From positions 38,433,678-38,497,677 of the forward strand of contig NC_069123.1 of NCBI RefSeq assembly GCF_026914265.1: a DNA stretch of 64,000 bases, read 5' to 3'. The translations under genes and the position numbers were made by a program. The notes under the pieces were generated by a model. That model had not been told where the DNA came from. It ran no database searches and was given only the letters and a program-made list of their open reading frames with translations. Position 1 is the stretch's first letter. Each line of letters opens with the position of its first letter. Below, in pieces: positions 31,781-43,599 of the stretch. This DNA comes from Mya arenaria. Lineage: Eukaryota > Mollusca > Bivalvia > Myida > Myidae.

Positions 31781-34700
31781 GCAGTTGTACATCGACGAAT
31801 GTGAGTGGTTATGGCACAAAGGTATGTCTACGAATCGTTCCGGTAGCCGTGCATCGGGGATCGAAGACAGTGCAAACCTATGCTTTGTTGGATGCGGGGT
31901 CTGACGTCACACTTTGTAGCGATTCCCTAGTTAAAAGACTAGACGCCAAAGGTAAGTCCTTTATAGAGTTTTCTATAACAACTGTTAATGGAAGTAAGAA
32001 GAAGAAAAAGGGCATAGAGTTTCATGCAGAGGTAAGTTCTATTGACGGACATGGGCATTTGACCCTTCAAAGAGTGTGGTCTGTAGAACGTTTGTCTGTG
32101 TCTCTGGATTCACTCCCGAGAAGATTGGAGTTGGCTAAGTGGGATCACTTAGCTGGCATTGAGTTGCCTAATATAGATGCAAATGAAGTTGGGCTATTGA
32201 TTGGCAGTGACACACCGGAAGCCTTCTGGGTGGAAGAAGAAAGAAGAGGTAAGCGCAGCGAACCATATGCTATTTTGCTAAGATCGATTTTAGGTTGGAC
32301 GATCATTGGGCCTACATGTAAGGTGTCCGCACATTTAAATGTCAATGTGCATTATCAACAAGCCGATGTATTACAGCAAATGCACAAACTTTGGTCTACA
32401 GACTTTCCGGAGTACGTAGCTGACGATAAACGGGAGATGTCACAAGACGACCGACGAGCGTTAGGTATGATGATGCAGACAATAACTCAAGAGGATGGAC
32501 ATTACAAAATCGGACTACCTTGGCGCGATGACCAATGTTTTTCACATAACAAACACATGGCACTTACACCTCTAGCAGGCCTGAAAAGGAAATTGCAAGG
32601 AAATAATTATTTGCATAAAATGTATAGTGATTCAATGGAAGGATATATATTGAAATGTCATGCAAAACGAGTATGCGAATGTGAGACAGAGAGTAAAAGT
32701 GACAGGATTTGGTACCTACCGCATCACCCAGTTGTAAGCCCACGGAAGCCAGGAAAGGTAAGAGTAGTATTTGACTGCGCTTCAAAATACAAAGGTATGT
32801 CACTGAATGATCGGCTGGTTCAAGGTCCTGATTTAGTAAATAGTATAGTCGGAGTACGTACGCGTTTCAGAGAGGAAAGGATTGCGTTAGTGGCAGATAT
32901 TGAAGCTATGTTTCACCAAGTGCGAGTAATGGATGAAGACTGCCAAGCGCTAAGATTTCTGTGGTGGCCCGAAGGGGACTTAACTCGACAGCCTGAATGC
33001 CACCAGATGCAAGTGCATTTGTTTGGCGCAACTTCCTCGCCGAGCTGCGCAGCGTATGCATTAAGAAGAACGGCGACTGACAATGCAGAAATGAATGCAC
33101 CGGAAGTAGCCACAACACTGGAGTTGAACTTCTATGTTGATGATCTATGAAAGTCAACAAACAACAAGGAAAATGCAGTTTTGCTTTGTAAGGATCTCCG
33201 AGAAATGCTCGGTCGAGGTGGCTTCAGACTAACAAAGTGGATGTCGAACTGCCAAGAAGTTGTTGATTCAATCCCACCGGAAGAGCGAGCAAAACCGTCC
33301 CTAACTGTCAATCTAGAAGATAAGGTAAGATGTTCGAAAGAACACTCGGTCTTCAGTGGAACATCCAAGATGATGCTTTCTTTTTTGACGTACATCTGAA
33401 AAAAAGGCGCCTACACGAAGAGGAGTTTTATCTGTAGCGAGCTCCTTATACGATCCGTTAGGATTTGTAGCTCCAGTGACATTGATTCCGAAGTTGATAC
33501 TACAGAACGCATGTTGTCAAGGCTTAACGTGGGATCAAAAACGCAATGAATCCGACATAGAAAAGTGGTGTGATTGGCTTACAAATTTGCCAAAGTTGTC
33601 ATCTGTCCAAATTGAAAGGTGTCTAAAGGCGGGTGACCTTGATATCTCTTCATGCAATGTAGAGCTGCATATGTTCAGTGATGCTTCACAATACGCCTAT
33701 GGAGCAGCAGCATACATTAAGATATATGACAGACAAGGAAACGGCAAATGTTCATTTGTGATGGGGAAATCTAGGTTAGCGCCCATCAAGACCGTAACCA
33801 TACCGAGACTTGAATTAGCAGCTGCAGTAGTATCGGTAAGACTGTATCAGATGCTGGTTAAATAACTGGACACAAAGGTCGACAACTGCTATTTTTGGAC
33901 CGACTCAATGATTGTTCTAGGGTATGTTCGAAATACTTCACGGCGTTTTAAGACGTATGTTGCTAACAGGTTAGCTCTTATTCATGAATTGACTTCCCCA
34001 AATGATTGGAGGTACGTGCCCAAAAACATGAATCCAGCTGACTTAGCTTCCAGGGGTGTACACCCGGAGGAAGGAGGGAAACTTTTTATATGGTTGAACG
34101 GACCAAAATTTCTGAACATGGAAAAAGATGATTGGCCACATGAACCTGATGGAGTACGAAGATGTTGAAATGAAACCAGCTGTAGTGACTAGTATGATCC
34201 AGTCTCAATGCCAGGACGTGGTATCTGATATCCTTAACAGATATTCAGATTGGAATAAACTGCAACGAGCTGTTGCTTGGCTGCTTAGGTTCAAGACATT
34301 TATGATACACAGATACTTGAAACATGAAACAAAGGAGATTTTCACAGGTGGTTGTTTGTCACTGAGAGAAATTCAAACTGCCAGGTAGTTGATACTAATG
34401 AAGATGCAGGAAAGTGCCTACGGTGACGAATTTAGTAAACTGACTTCAAATAAGAAGATAGCAACATCAAGCTCGCTGGTAAACTGTGTCCAGTGCTTAA
34501 TGAGGGTCTGTTACGAGTTGGCGGGCGACACTGAATTTTCCGAGGATAGCAAACATCCGATCATTTTACCAAGCAAACACCACGTGACAGAACTTATAGT
34601 ACGGAAATATCACGAGGTTAATCATCACATGGGAGCTCATCATGTATTATCGTTGACTCGACAGTCGTATTGGATAATTCACGGAATAAGGACAGTGAAA

Positions 34701-35699
34701 CATGTAGTCAGGGCATGCATGGATTGTAAACGGCGCTTCAGGAAAACACAACGACAACAGATGGCACCGTTGCCAGTTGAGAGGCTTACTCCGAACAAAC
34801 CTCCGTTTACGTATGTTGGTGTGGACTATTTCGGGCCTATGTATGTAAGGGTCGGTCGTAGCCAACAGAAACGATGCGGGTGCCTGTTTACCTGCTTGAC
34901 GACACGAGCAGTACATATTGAAATCGCACATAGCTTAGGAACAGACTCGTTTGTATGTGCATTGCAACGTTTCATGAGTAGAAGGGGAAAACCAGAAAAG
35001 ATTTTCAGCGATAATGGTACTAATCTTACTTCCGGAGAAAGGGAATTAAGAGCAGAAATTGCCGAATGGAACAAGAGTCGTATCATGAATGAATTGGTGC
35101 AGAAAGACATAGAATCGCAGTTCATTCCTCCATATGCGAGTCATATGGGTGAAGTGTGGGAAAGACTGGTTCAGTCAGTAAAGAGAGCATTAAAATCGGA
35201 AGTCAAAGAGCAGCTTTTGAATGACGAAGCACTAAATACTCTCATGACGGAGACAGAAAAGATTGTAAATGACAGACCGATTACAAAGGTAAGTGATGCT
35301 AGCAGAGATCCAGAAGCACTATCGCCGAACCAACTGTTGCTTTTGCGCCCAAATACGTGTGTACCACTTGGTGTCTTTAGCAAGAATGACAATTATTGTA
35401 AGCGTTGGTGGCGTCAAGCTCAGTATCTTGCAGACGTATTCTGGCGACGTTGGGTAAAAGAGTATGTACCAAATCTTCTTGAGAGGCAAAAATGGCATGA
35501 TGTTCAACGAAATATCGAGGTAAATGATCTTCTTCTTGTGTGTGATGAGTCACTTCCACGTGGATGTTGGCCTCTTGGACTGGTAAAAGAGGTAAGTAAG
35601 GGACGAGATGGTTTGGTTCGCTCATGTAGAGTACGTATGAATGGATCAGTGAAGGTGAGACCTATTACGAAGTTATGTCTGCTAGAAAACAGTGCATAA
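31781..35699 (+). pseudogene. pol: BEL/Pao pol region: protease, RT, RNase H, integrase, broken
   Basis: It continues the gag frame. A DUF1758-type aspartic protease has LLDAGSD (Asp codon at 31891). The reverse transcriptase runs from about 32700 to the YVDD catalytic box at 33133-33144, directly before TGA at 33148-33150. A17/RNase H sequence follows, with FSDAS (Asp near 33680). The integrase has an HH...CxxC zinc-binding head (34578-34730) and a D,D,E triad with codons at 34824, 35010 and 35160 (spacing 61 and 49). A DUF5641-like tail rich in W and R follows. Further lesions: frame change near 33310-33330, another near 33410, TAA at 33863-33865, frame change near 34150, TAG at 34386-34388. 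The final 436-codon frame covering integrase is intact. The products would copy element RNA to DNA and insert it. Confidence 0.9.
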
Positions 35700-35928
35700 A
35701 CACATACATGTTGTTTAAAACGATAGAAGGGTAGAAGTAGTTTTAAAGTAAGCCGTTGGTCTTGTAGTGTATGATGGTTGGTAAGTATACAACATGCATT
35801 TGTGTACGTCTTAAAATCACGCATTGTATAACCTTAAGATCCTATTTTGTATTTTGGAGCATTTAATTCCTAGTTGCTTGAGGTAAATTATTGAATGAAC
35901 TTCAAAATGAAGGTTCATTGAGGGGCGA
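35700..35928 (+). other. BEL/Pao 3' untranslated segment with polypurine tract
   Basis: Noncoding between the pol stop and the 3' LTR. GAGGGGCGA at 35920-35928 abuts the LTR and would prime plus-strand DNA synthesis. Confidence 0.75.
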
Positions 35929-36319
35929 TGTGCCGCAGCTAGGAATATGTTTATTAAATTCATCAGCTTTGTAGGTCGCTAACGATTATGATTCATTGTA
36001 GTAATAATAGAACAAATTAATCAGACCCATTGTTTAGATTATTTGCTTGGGATATGATGTATGTGTCTTGATTATTGTGTTTGGGTTATTTCAGATAACC
36101 GTTCATACGTTCATACGTTTAAACGTTCCAACGTTCCTTAGCGTTTATTTACGTTCCTATACGTACAATAGTGTTAAGATGTGTTCCATTACGTACTGTT
36201 ATGCTGACTGTAGACTTGTTGATTGTATGGAATAAATGTGAACGAGTATATTACAACGAGTTCCGGTTTATTATGTGAAAAGGCAGATCCCGCGGTTTAG
36301 TGACTTTGAAACCGCGACA
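35929..36319 (+). repeat. 3' LTR of the BEL/Pao element, 391 bp
   Basis: Same ends as the 5' LTR but lacks its 393-bp internal block; the join reads TTGCTTGGGATATGATG at about 36051. The CGTTC cluster (36100-36167) and AATAAA (36231-36236) are kept. Differences from the 5' LTR include scattered C/T changes and a small indel near 36211. Confidence 0.92.
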
Positions 36320-36429
36320 ATATTTATATTTTCATTATGTCCTTTGAATGCTGCGTATAGTTTGTATTGTATTTGCATTGCTTTAATCTGACCTAAACTA
36401 TATGAAGACATGTAAATGTTTACAAAAAC

Positions 36430-37560
36430 TGTTATAAGCGACATCAAATAGCAAACATTGAAATATTTTAAACAAAAAAATATACATTAAACGGACTTAA
36501 AGTGGTTCAAACTTAGGAAAAGTATATTAAGAACCTTATATGCCATTGGATACTTGATTCAGTAGGGATGATTTATTTGTGCTTATTATAATCACATTTA
36601 TCCTTTTACACTTTCTACTACTTCTTTTAAGAAAGTTCATCGAATGTATGACATTGATTTATCGCCTTTCCTTTGAATAAAACGGGAGAGACATATGTTA
36701 TACAATGCTTTATATGAATATGTCGAGAGTTATAGAGTATTGGATACATGTGTTGTTGTACAAAAATATTATCATTCAGAACAGTTTAACTATTTCCTTC
36801 ACAAATTGACACAACGTTTTATTTTCTCGCCGCCGTCTTCAACCCCGTAATCCCCATGACGACATTGAGTTCATGTCAACAAATCTTATAAATCACCAGA
36901 TGGAAGTTCTTATATATAAGAACGATTTATAGTTTCTGATTTCGAAGTTATACATTATAACATAAATGACACTAATGGGCCTCCGTAAGTTGGCTTCTGT
37001 ATAGATTTAATAGATTGTGCATGTCAATACCTTTAAAGAAAAATATTCTTATTCATTGATGATAAGTGTTTTATTGAAACGTTAACCTGTACGATTTATT
37101 TCAAGGGCAAATGCTGTCTTATTAAAGCCCACGTATTGAAGTACAAACGTCTTTAGAGCACAGTAGAGTACGGGTTTTAAGCATTCATCGCACCAAATGA
37201 CATCCATACATGCGTTCTACTTTGATTAATGTGTGTGCAAGATTATCTTTTGAACCACACCGTCCTGAATTCGTCAAGTATATTTTATTGGGAATTACTT
37301 TCAGCTTTTTGAATGTCCTCAAACAAAACTATACATATCTACGACGGTAAAATGGCGAGTAAGAGCATGCCAAATGCAGTAGGTACGCATTGAGCAAAAA
37401 AACAAACTGTTATAAATATCAAGATTTACGATTTGAATGACATTATTTGTTGTAACCCCACGTTATTGAAATAAAATCTTTGTCCTTCAGTATTTATATT
37501 ACCAGTATTATATTTAGAATACACTTCATATCGTTACATATTACGTAACACTTTAATGGG
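36430..37560 (+). repeat. diverged duplicate unit with possible first exon, copy 1
   Basis: Aligns in pieces with 58540-59570 and 56830-57540 (CGCCGTCTTC, CAAATGCTGTCTTA, CATCCATACATGC, TAYGACGGTAAAA, CAAATGCAGTAGGTA). At 37352-37382 an ATG opens MASKSMPNAV followed by G|GTACGC, a phase 1 donor-like site. The same place in 59308-59347 also encodes a start and ends in PNAVG. No downstream exon was found, so this may be a relic of a duplicated gene's first exon. Confidence 0.45.
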
Positions 37561-38169
37561 GTTTTATGGAGCAGAATTTGGGTATTTATTCGCTGTTTAT
37601 CTTTCAATTTCTATTTATCTAATTTATATTCGTATTCTTTAAATTCTTATCTATAATCATATAAATTTAAATTGATTTAAACAAGTTTAATTGCTACTTT
37701 TTAATTGACAGTTAAACATTTGTATTTTGATACTGCAGAATGTAAAGATCAATTGTTTCTACTTCTTGTTTAAACTACGTGATTAGATATTATGCTGCAT
37801 ACTTCTTCCTTTTCAATTTGAATAATTTAGTTTTAACTTATGATCTTGAACGGCCTTTCTTTTAAGAATACAAAGTGGGTTACATAACACTGAAATAAAA
37901 TCTATACGAATGCACTTGGACGGATACGAACTGCAATACCACGAATACGAAATCACATTTGAAATTTAAATTTATACATTTGGCCGGGAACCAATATTTC
38001 CGTACAAGTCCGTAACTTCTGACGGTGTAACCGTTGAAATATTAAATGGGGACGGATTTCGGTCCATTGAAAATACAAGAATCAACCAACAAAGATGTAG
38101 TAGTTTAAAGTCCTGTCGCTGAGTGCTCAATAAATCTACTTTTACACTAAGCTTTAAATTCCTAAAACC
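37561..38169. other. intergenic, no feature seen
   Basis: AT-rich; nothing recognised. Confidence 0.4.
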
Positions 38170-39640
38170 GTATTTGACGTGATACCGCGACAATTATTGC
38201 ACTATCAGTTGTCAATTGACGACAAAAATGCCAAAACTCGCGCAATATCGACCAAACTCGGTCAATACAAGTTCCTATCGTTTTAAATTTTCACAAAACT
38301 CGCCAAATATTGGATTCTAAAAGTGGACCATTTTTATTGGGTGTCGAAACTCGCCCTGATGATTGTTTTGAAAGTCGAGTGCCTTGTTTGAAACATATTT
38401 GGAATTCCTAGCCTATAAATTACTTCAACCACTTTGTACGGTTTGACATTACAATTATATTTAACCATTCAGCTGTAAATTGTTTGCTCTCAATAACTCA
38501 AGAACGTTTGCATACAGGAACTTTATACTTAGTATGTCAATTCGTCATGACTAGAAGATGACTCATATTGATTGTAGAATCAGAAGGTCAATATTCAAGG
38601 ATGCTGTGACTTGAGGGGGGAAACAGTTTAAAATAAAAATTATAGAACACTTGCACCAAGAATCTTTATACAAAGTTTGCAGGTTAGTTATGACCAGTCG
38701 ATAATCTTTTCTGATTTGAGATCAGAAAGGTCCAGGTCAAGGTTGCGTTGACCTTAAGGTGAAATAAATATCCATGCTTAACAACTTTTGATCCCTTGGG
38801 TCCAGGACCATCATACTTGGTAAGCAAGTTGGTCATGACCAGAACTTGACCTTTTTTTGAAGAGCAGTGGATCAAGATCAAGGTCGCGGTTACCTTAAGT
38901 AGTAAAAAGATACATTGGCTATGACCTTTAGCTGAAAAATGACTTTCGCTCAATTTCTTAAGAACGCTTGCACTAAAAATAACTGCATGCTTGGTTTGCC
39001 ATTTGGTCATATCTAGTAGATGACCCCTATTGATTTTGGGATAAGTAGGACAAAGGTCAAGGCCGCGGTGACCTTGATGTGAAAAAATCGGTTTCCGCTG
39101 AATAACTTAAGAGTGTTTGCATGTAAACACTTCATACATGGTATGCATGTTTGTCATAACTACTTGATGACCCCTATTTTTGGGGGATCAATAGGTCAAA
39201 GGTCAAATGAGGTAAAAATGGCTTCCGCTTAATCACTGAAAACGCTTGCACATAGGAACTTCATACGTGTTATGCGAGATGGTCAAAACTAGTAAATAAC
39301 CATTATTGATTTAAAGGCCAGTAGTTAAAGGTCAAGGTGACCTTAAGGTAAAACAACGGTTTTCTCTGAATATCTAAAGTACTGTTGGGTCCAGGGACTT
39401 TATACATGGTTTGCTGTGTCATATTTGTAAGTAGATAATCTCTATTGAATTTTGGATCAGTGGATCAAGGTCAAAGTGATCTTAAGGTGAGAAACAATTT
39501 GTTGGTCACCATTCCGTGCGTCACAATTCTTTTCGCTCAGTTATTAAAGAACGCTTGGACCTAGGAACTTCATTCATGAAACATGGTATGAAGGTTGGTC
39601 ATAACAGAATATGACCCCTTTATTTGTTCGTTTGCAGTCC
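38170..39640 (+). repeat. TTTGACGCGATACCG satellite-bearing element, copy 2
   Basis: Starts TATTTGACGTGATACCGCGA, then AACTCGC-rich leader, TTGTTTGAAACATATTTGGA and TTTAACCATTCAGCTGTAAA. About nine diverged monomers follow, each with AGAACRCTTGCACC, CTTCATACTTGGTATGC, GGTCATGACTAG, ATGACCCCTATTGATTTTGG and a GGTCAAGGTCGCGGTGACCT-like core. At 39329-39343 the core is AGGTCAAGGTGACCT, a perfect inverted pair of nuclear-receptor half-sites with 3-bp spacing. Confidence 0.8.
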
Positions 39641-41449
39641 AAAAGTACACATTTCGTGTCCATCATTGATCATATTTCACATACAACCTAACAACGTTGG
39701 AAGACAAGCGTTCTTTAAAAAAAAGCAATCTCTAATTATGTTCCAAGTTTAGTGGTCCCTGATATACCGCGTATCAGTACAACGTCTAGACGGCGAATAG
39801 CTTTCACTGCATTGCATTCATATTTTTAAAAAATCAACGTTAGTTGTTGTTAAACTGTTGTAAAGAATAAATATTTTATACAATTCCCGTTTCGGGTCTG
39901 ACTTACCCCTTTACATATATACAATGGTTTGTTACTTAATTTTCTAATTATACATAACACAGAACATTACAACAAGTCAAGGCATGTTTCATTTATTGAT
40001 CTATTCCAATGTGTACATGGATACATGCATCATCGAATACTTATTATTACGAGCAGGAAAACAAGTGAAATATATACATATATAGATTAGGACTCAGCGA
40101 CAGTGTCTGACCTGTAACTCACAGGAGGTAGAAATTAATATCTTAGATTATCACTCTTGTCATGAAATGTAATACATTTTAATATGTTAGTATATTTATA
40201 ATGACAAAAAATAATGTAGCGTTTAAGTTGATCTTTTCTTCTGTAAAATGTATTACTTTTAAGTGAATGTATTGTTCAACAAACATTTTATTGAAATATA
40301 TTTGTTTAAATGGTTTATGGTTTTGTTTAACTCTTAACTTTTAATGCTTCTATGCTATATCTGGATGATAATTTGAGACAATGACACCGAATTTACAGTT
40401 GTTTCATTGTCCATGTGGACTAAGCAAATAATATTTCTTGAGTTTCACGAAAATCAGCATGATGCTGGTCAGACGAATTTGAAGCTTCCCTGTAAAGGAG
40501 ATAAAGAGTGGTCTTGCATTCATGGGCGCGGTTGCAAATAACGCGCTCAAAAGTTCCACCCTCCTTTAACTATTGATCCAAAACAGTATCAAAGAATTCA
40601 GCAGAAACGTTATTACAATATAACTTATTCATTACAACATACCATAAATAAGTATTTAATTCAGAAATATTTATTCCGATGATTCATTACCGCATTAAAC
40701 TCGATTTCTTTCTGTTGGTTTTATAGGATCTCTACAACCAATCAACATATCCGTTACAAAGGTAGTTAGGCACAGTGCATTTTTGATCCATTTCATTGGT
40801 TGGAAAGACACACACCCTGTAAAAACGAAAGCATATGGCGGGCACCAAAAATAATAGTGAAATAGTAGTTTTAGAGAGTTAAACTCTACAAGTCATCAGA
40901 AAATGAGTCACTTCGTTCGAAAGACTCACCAATGCATTCTTTTTTGCGCTTTGTCAATTAAACTTACCTTGACTAGCAATCAATCGGCCCAAAATACTTG
41001 CGTTTGCAGTAAAATGTAGACTTTTTGTTCATCACCCGAGACTTATAATCATATTATTATATACATAACTGGGTATACTCACATAGACGACACGTTTAAA
41101 CATAATAAACACAATTTTATCATAGACACTTTTTGTGCACTGATTTTTTTGTGCACGGATTGGAAAACGACAGAATTGCACTGGAGTAGAATACGTGCTG
41201 TCTTCAGATTGATGATGCTCATATAATAAATGGTATTTATGTGTTCAATGCATTGAAACTTACTAACTGAAGTACCACAAAGTTTACAATTTATTTAAGT
41301 TTTGCAGTTATTTCTAATTTTTCCATTAAAAAAGATTACTGGGTATGTCTACCTAGTAGAATTCATTCCTTATGCGTGATTGGCTAGTCGATGTTATCAC
41401 GTGATATTACCGAGTTAGGTTTATAGCTTAATTATGTCACCCAAGTAGA
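39641..41449. other. intergenic, no feature seen
   Basis: No gene recognised. Contains scattered short frames only. Confidence 0.4.
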
Positions 41450-41525
41450 GTAGGCAGTTGTAGCTCAGCGGATATGACGCTGGACTGCAATTTTGGCGAT
41501 TCGGGTTCGAACCCGGTCTCCGACA
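41450..41525 (+). tRNA. tRNA-Cys(GCA)-like gene or tRNA-derived element
   Basis: A-box TAGCTCAGCGG (41461-41471) and B-box GGTTCGAACCC lie at normal spacing. The anticodon loop CTGCAAT places GCA at 41487-41489 with T before and A after. A seven-T run (41530-41536) follows, suited to pol III termination. Total span is 76 nt. The acceptor stem pairs poorly, the anticodon stem relies on G-T pairs and the T-arm is one base short of a clean fold. A pseudogene or SINE head is therefore as likely as a working tRNA. Confidence 0.45.
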
Positions 41526-42994
41526 GTTATTTTTTTACATTTTTTTCAATTATGATATCAAAGCGTAACACATTTTAATAAATAATTGTCCTGAGACTCG
41601 TTACAAATAAAAGCTTTTTTGGTGCCAATCTGATGTACAGTCAATTAACATTTATAAACACACTCTAGTTCCTGTCCGTTGTCGTTGATCTAGCCGATGT
41701 TTTCTTCTTAATTTTGTCATTGAATATTTTATATGCCCCTTCTAATGCCCCGAACTGGTATGGAAAAGCTTTATTCAACCGCGTCGTGGTTGTTTCAAAT
41801 AAATTCGTCTTATCTAGCTCTAATAAGTTTCATAAATTTGTCAAATGAAAAAAATGTTCGACCTATTCACGTTGCGAATTTTGTAAGTAAGATTTGTCGT
41901 TTTCTAAATTTATCATGAACTTGGAAACGAACGCTGCTTTTTGTAGAATCCATTCAAAAGGATTTTATTACAAAGCTAATATAAATCACATGAACAATTG
42001 AAAACGGTTTACATCATGTAAAAGAAACACAGCAAGCATAAAAACTAATAAACAGAACGTAAGCTACGGGGTATATCCAAGGATAATGACAAAAGGTATA
42101 TTAAATACATCCCTAGGAAAAAAAACAACGGACTTAGAAGATAACAACAACATCAAACATAATCAGAAAAGTTAATCATACTGTTTAAATTTAAGACAAC
42201 GCAATTTATAATGACCTTGTAGTACTGGCAGATAAGTCGGGGGCGCACCTGGCGCGCATCTCATATAGACCGTCTAAATTTAATCGTTTCTGAGGGAGGG
42301 GCGAATGTCAAAAGGTTGTGCCATTAAGTTATGCCGCTCTAACTTCAATTCATGGATCCGCCTGGTGTAGGCATAAATATATTAACAGTAATCAAACATT
42401 AATGATTAATTTAAGCATTTTTTCTTACCAAACAATTGTAAATATCTTAATTGAAATGCAATTGTAATGCCTTTTTTAAATAATATCAGAGATGAAAACA
42501 AAAAGTAATACCATGGAAATAAATGTAAACCAAAATATTGTTAAATATTTTGAACATCTTAACATGTGTTAAGTACAAGTAATATTAAGAACACGCTACG
42601 GGAAATGCATTCGTAAAAACAGTACACTTTCATATATTCAAGATATTGCAGTTGAAAGGTATATTCAATAATAATTAAAAAATTGTTATCTGACAAACCA
42701 AAAACTCCTATAATATTTTGTTTTATAAGAGTAAAAACATCTACTGTTGAAGAATGAGTATTTTAAAATACGGACGCAAGCTATTTCAGGTAATAAATAA
42801 CTGTCGTAAGACAGCTCACTCGACTATACGCCGCTTTGTCTTAGGAATGAATACAATAATGTAATATGTGCCTGTCAAAAGAGATAAAAAATGCAATTAA
42901 AAAGTAAACAAGAAACTTCGCAATGCGACGAAAGCATGTATTGAATAATTGACAAAACTTCAGCATTTGTAATGAGCTTCAGTTTTAACTGTTG
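41526..42994. other. intergenic, no feature seen
   Basis: After the T-run at 41530-41536 no gene or repeat was recognised. Confidence 0.4.
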
Positions 42995-43370
42995 TTTTTT
43001 CTAATTTAAGTAACAGTTACCTTGACGTTGACCCTAGGGACCCCAAATGCAATCACATCATTGGTCACCTTAAAGTCTTCCTTTATACCAAGTTTAAGCA
43101 ACAGTGATATTGACCTTGACCATTACTCTCGGGGCCTCAAACACAATCCCATTAACTGTTCTATAAACTCTTTCTATAAACCAAGGCTGGTCGCTAAAGT
43201 TACTTAAAAAATGTGTGGAGATAACTGAATGAAGGATATTTGAGTTATAAGTGAAAATGCCAACTTGCCCTAAAAACTTTAACAGGACGTCGACGCCGAC
43301 ACCGACGCCGACGCTGGGGCGAGTAGTTAAGCCTCCTTATCATTTTCGAATAGTCGAGCTAAAAATAATT
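42995..43370 (+). repeat. dispersed bivalve-type repeat with GACGCC tract
   Basis: Contains two related TTACCTTGACSTTGACC / ATTGACCTTGACCATT blocks, CCTAAAAACTTTAACAGGAC, a GACGCCGACACCGACGCCGA tract at 43288-43315 and the end TCGAATAGTCGAGCTAAAAA. I recall this arrangement, ending in a TCGAGCTAAAAAT-like tail, as abundant in bivalve genomes. Noncoding. Confidence 0.6.
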
Positions 43371-43599
43371 ACATTGAATAAAATAAATATAAACTTCATA
43401 ACACCATGACAACAAATTCAGACTTAATCCACTGGAATATCTAAGCGAAAAATCTCTGTCATCAAGAAGAAGACTGTAATAACTTTCTTATTAATTGTCC
43501 GTATCTTGCTAAGTTTTGGTCAAATATGATTAATTACTAGTATTTTATTTAAGAAAAATCAATAAACCAATAAAAACCCCTAACATTTCATACAGTTGG

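Larger units (their letters stand above)
29178..36319 (+). mobile_element. BEL/Pao LTR retrotransposon, structurally complete but coding-dead
   Basis: TGTGCCGCAG...CGCGACA long terminal repeats flank an internal region with domains in BEL/Pao order: gag with zinc knuckles, aspartic protease, reverse transcriptase, RNase H and integrase. Flanks ATAGT and ATATT (one mismatch in five) are the likely target duplication. A purine-rich tract (35920-35928, GAGGGGCGA) precedes the 3' LTR. No clear tRNA primer-binding match follows the 5' LTR. The LTRs show roughly ten substitutions over about 390 aligned bases. The reading frame has five in-frame stops and about three frameshifts, so this copy cannot make the full polyprotein. 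Confidence 0.93.
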
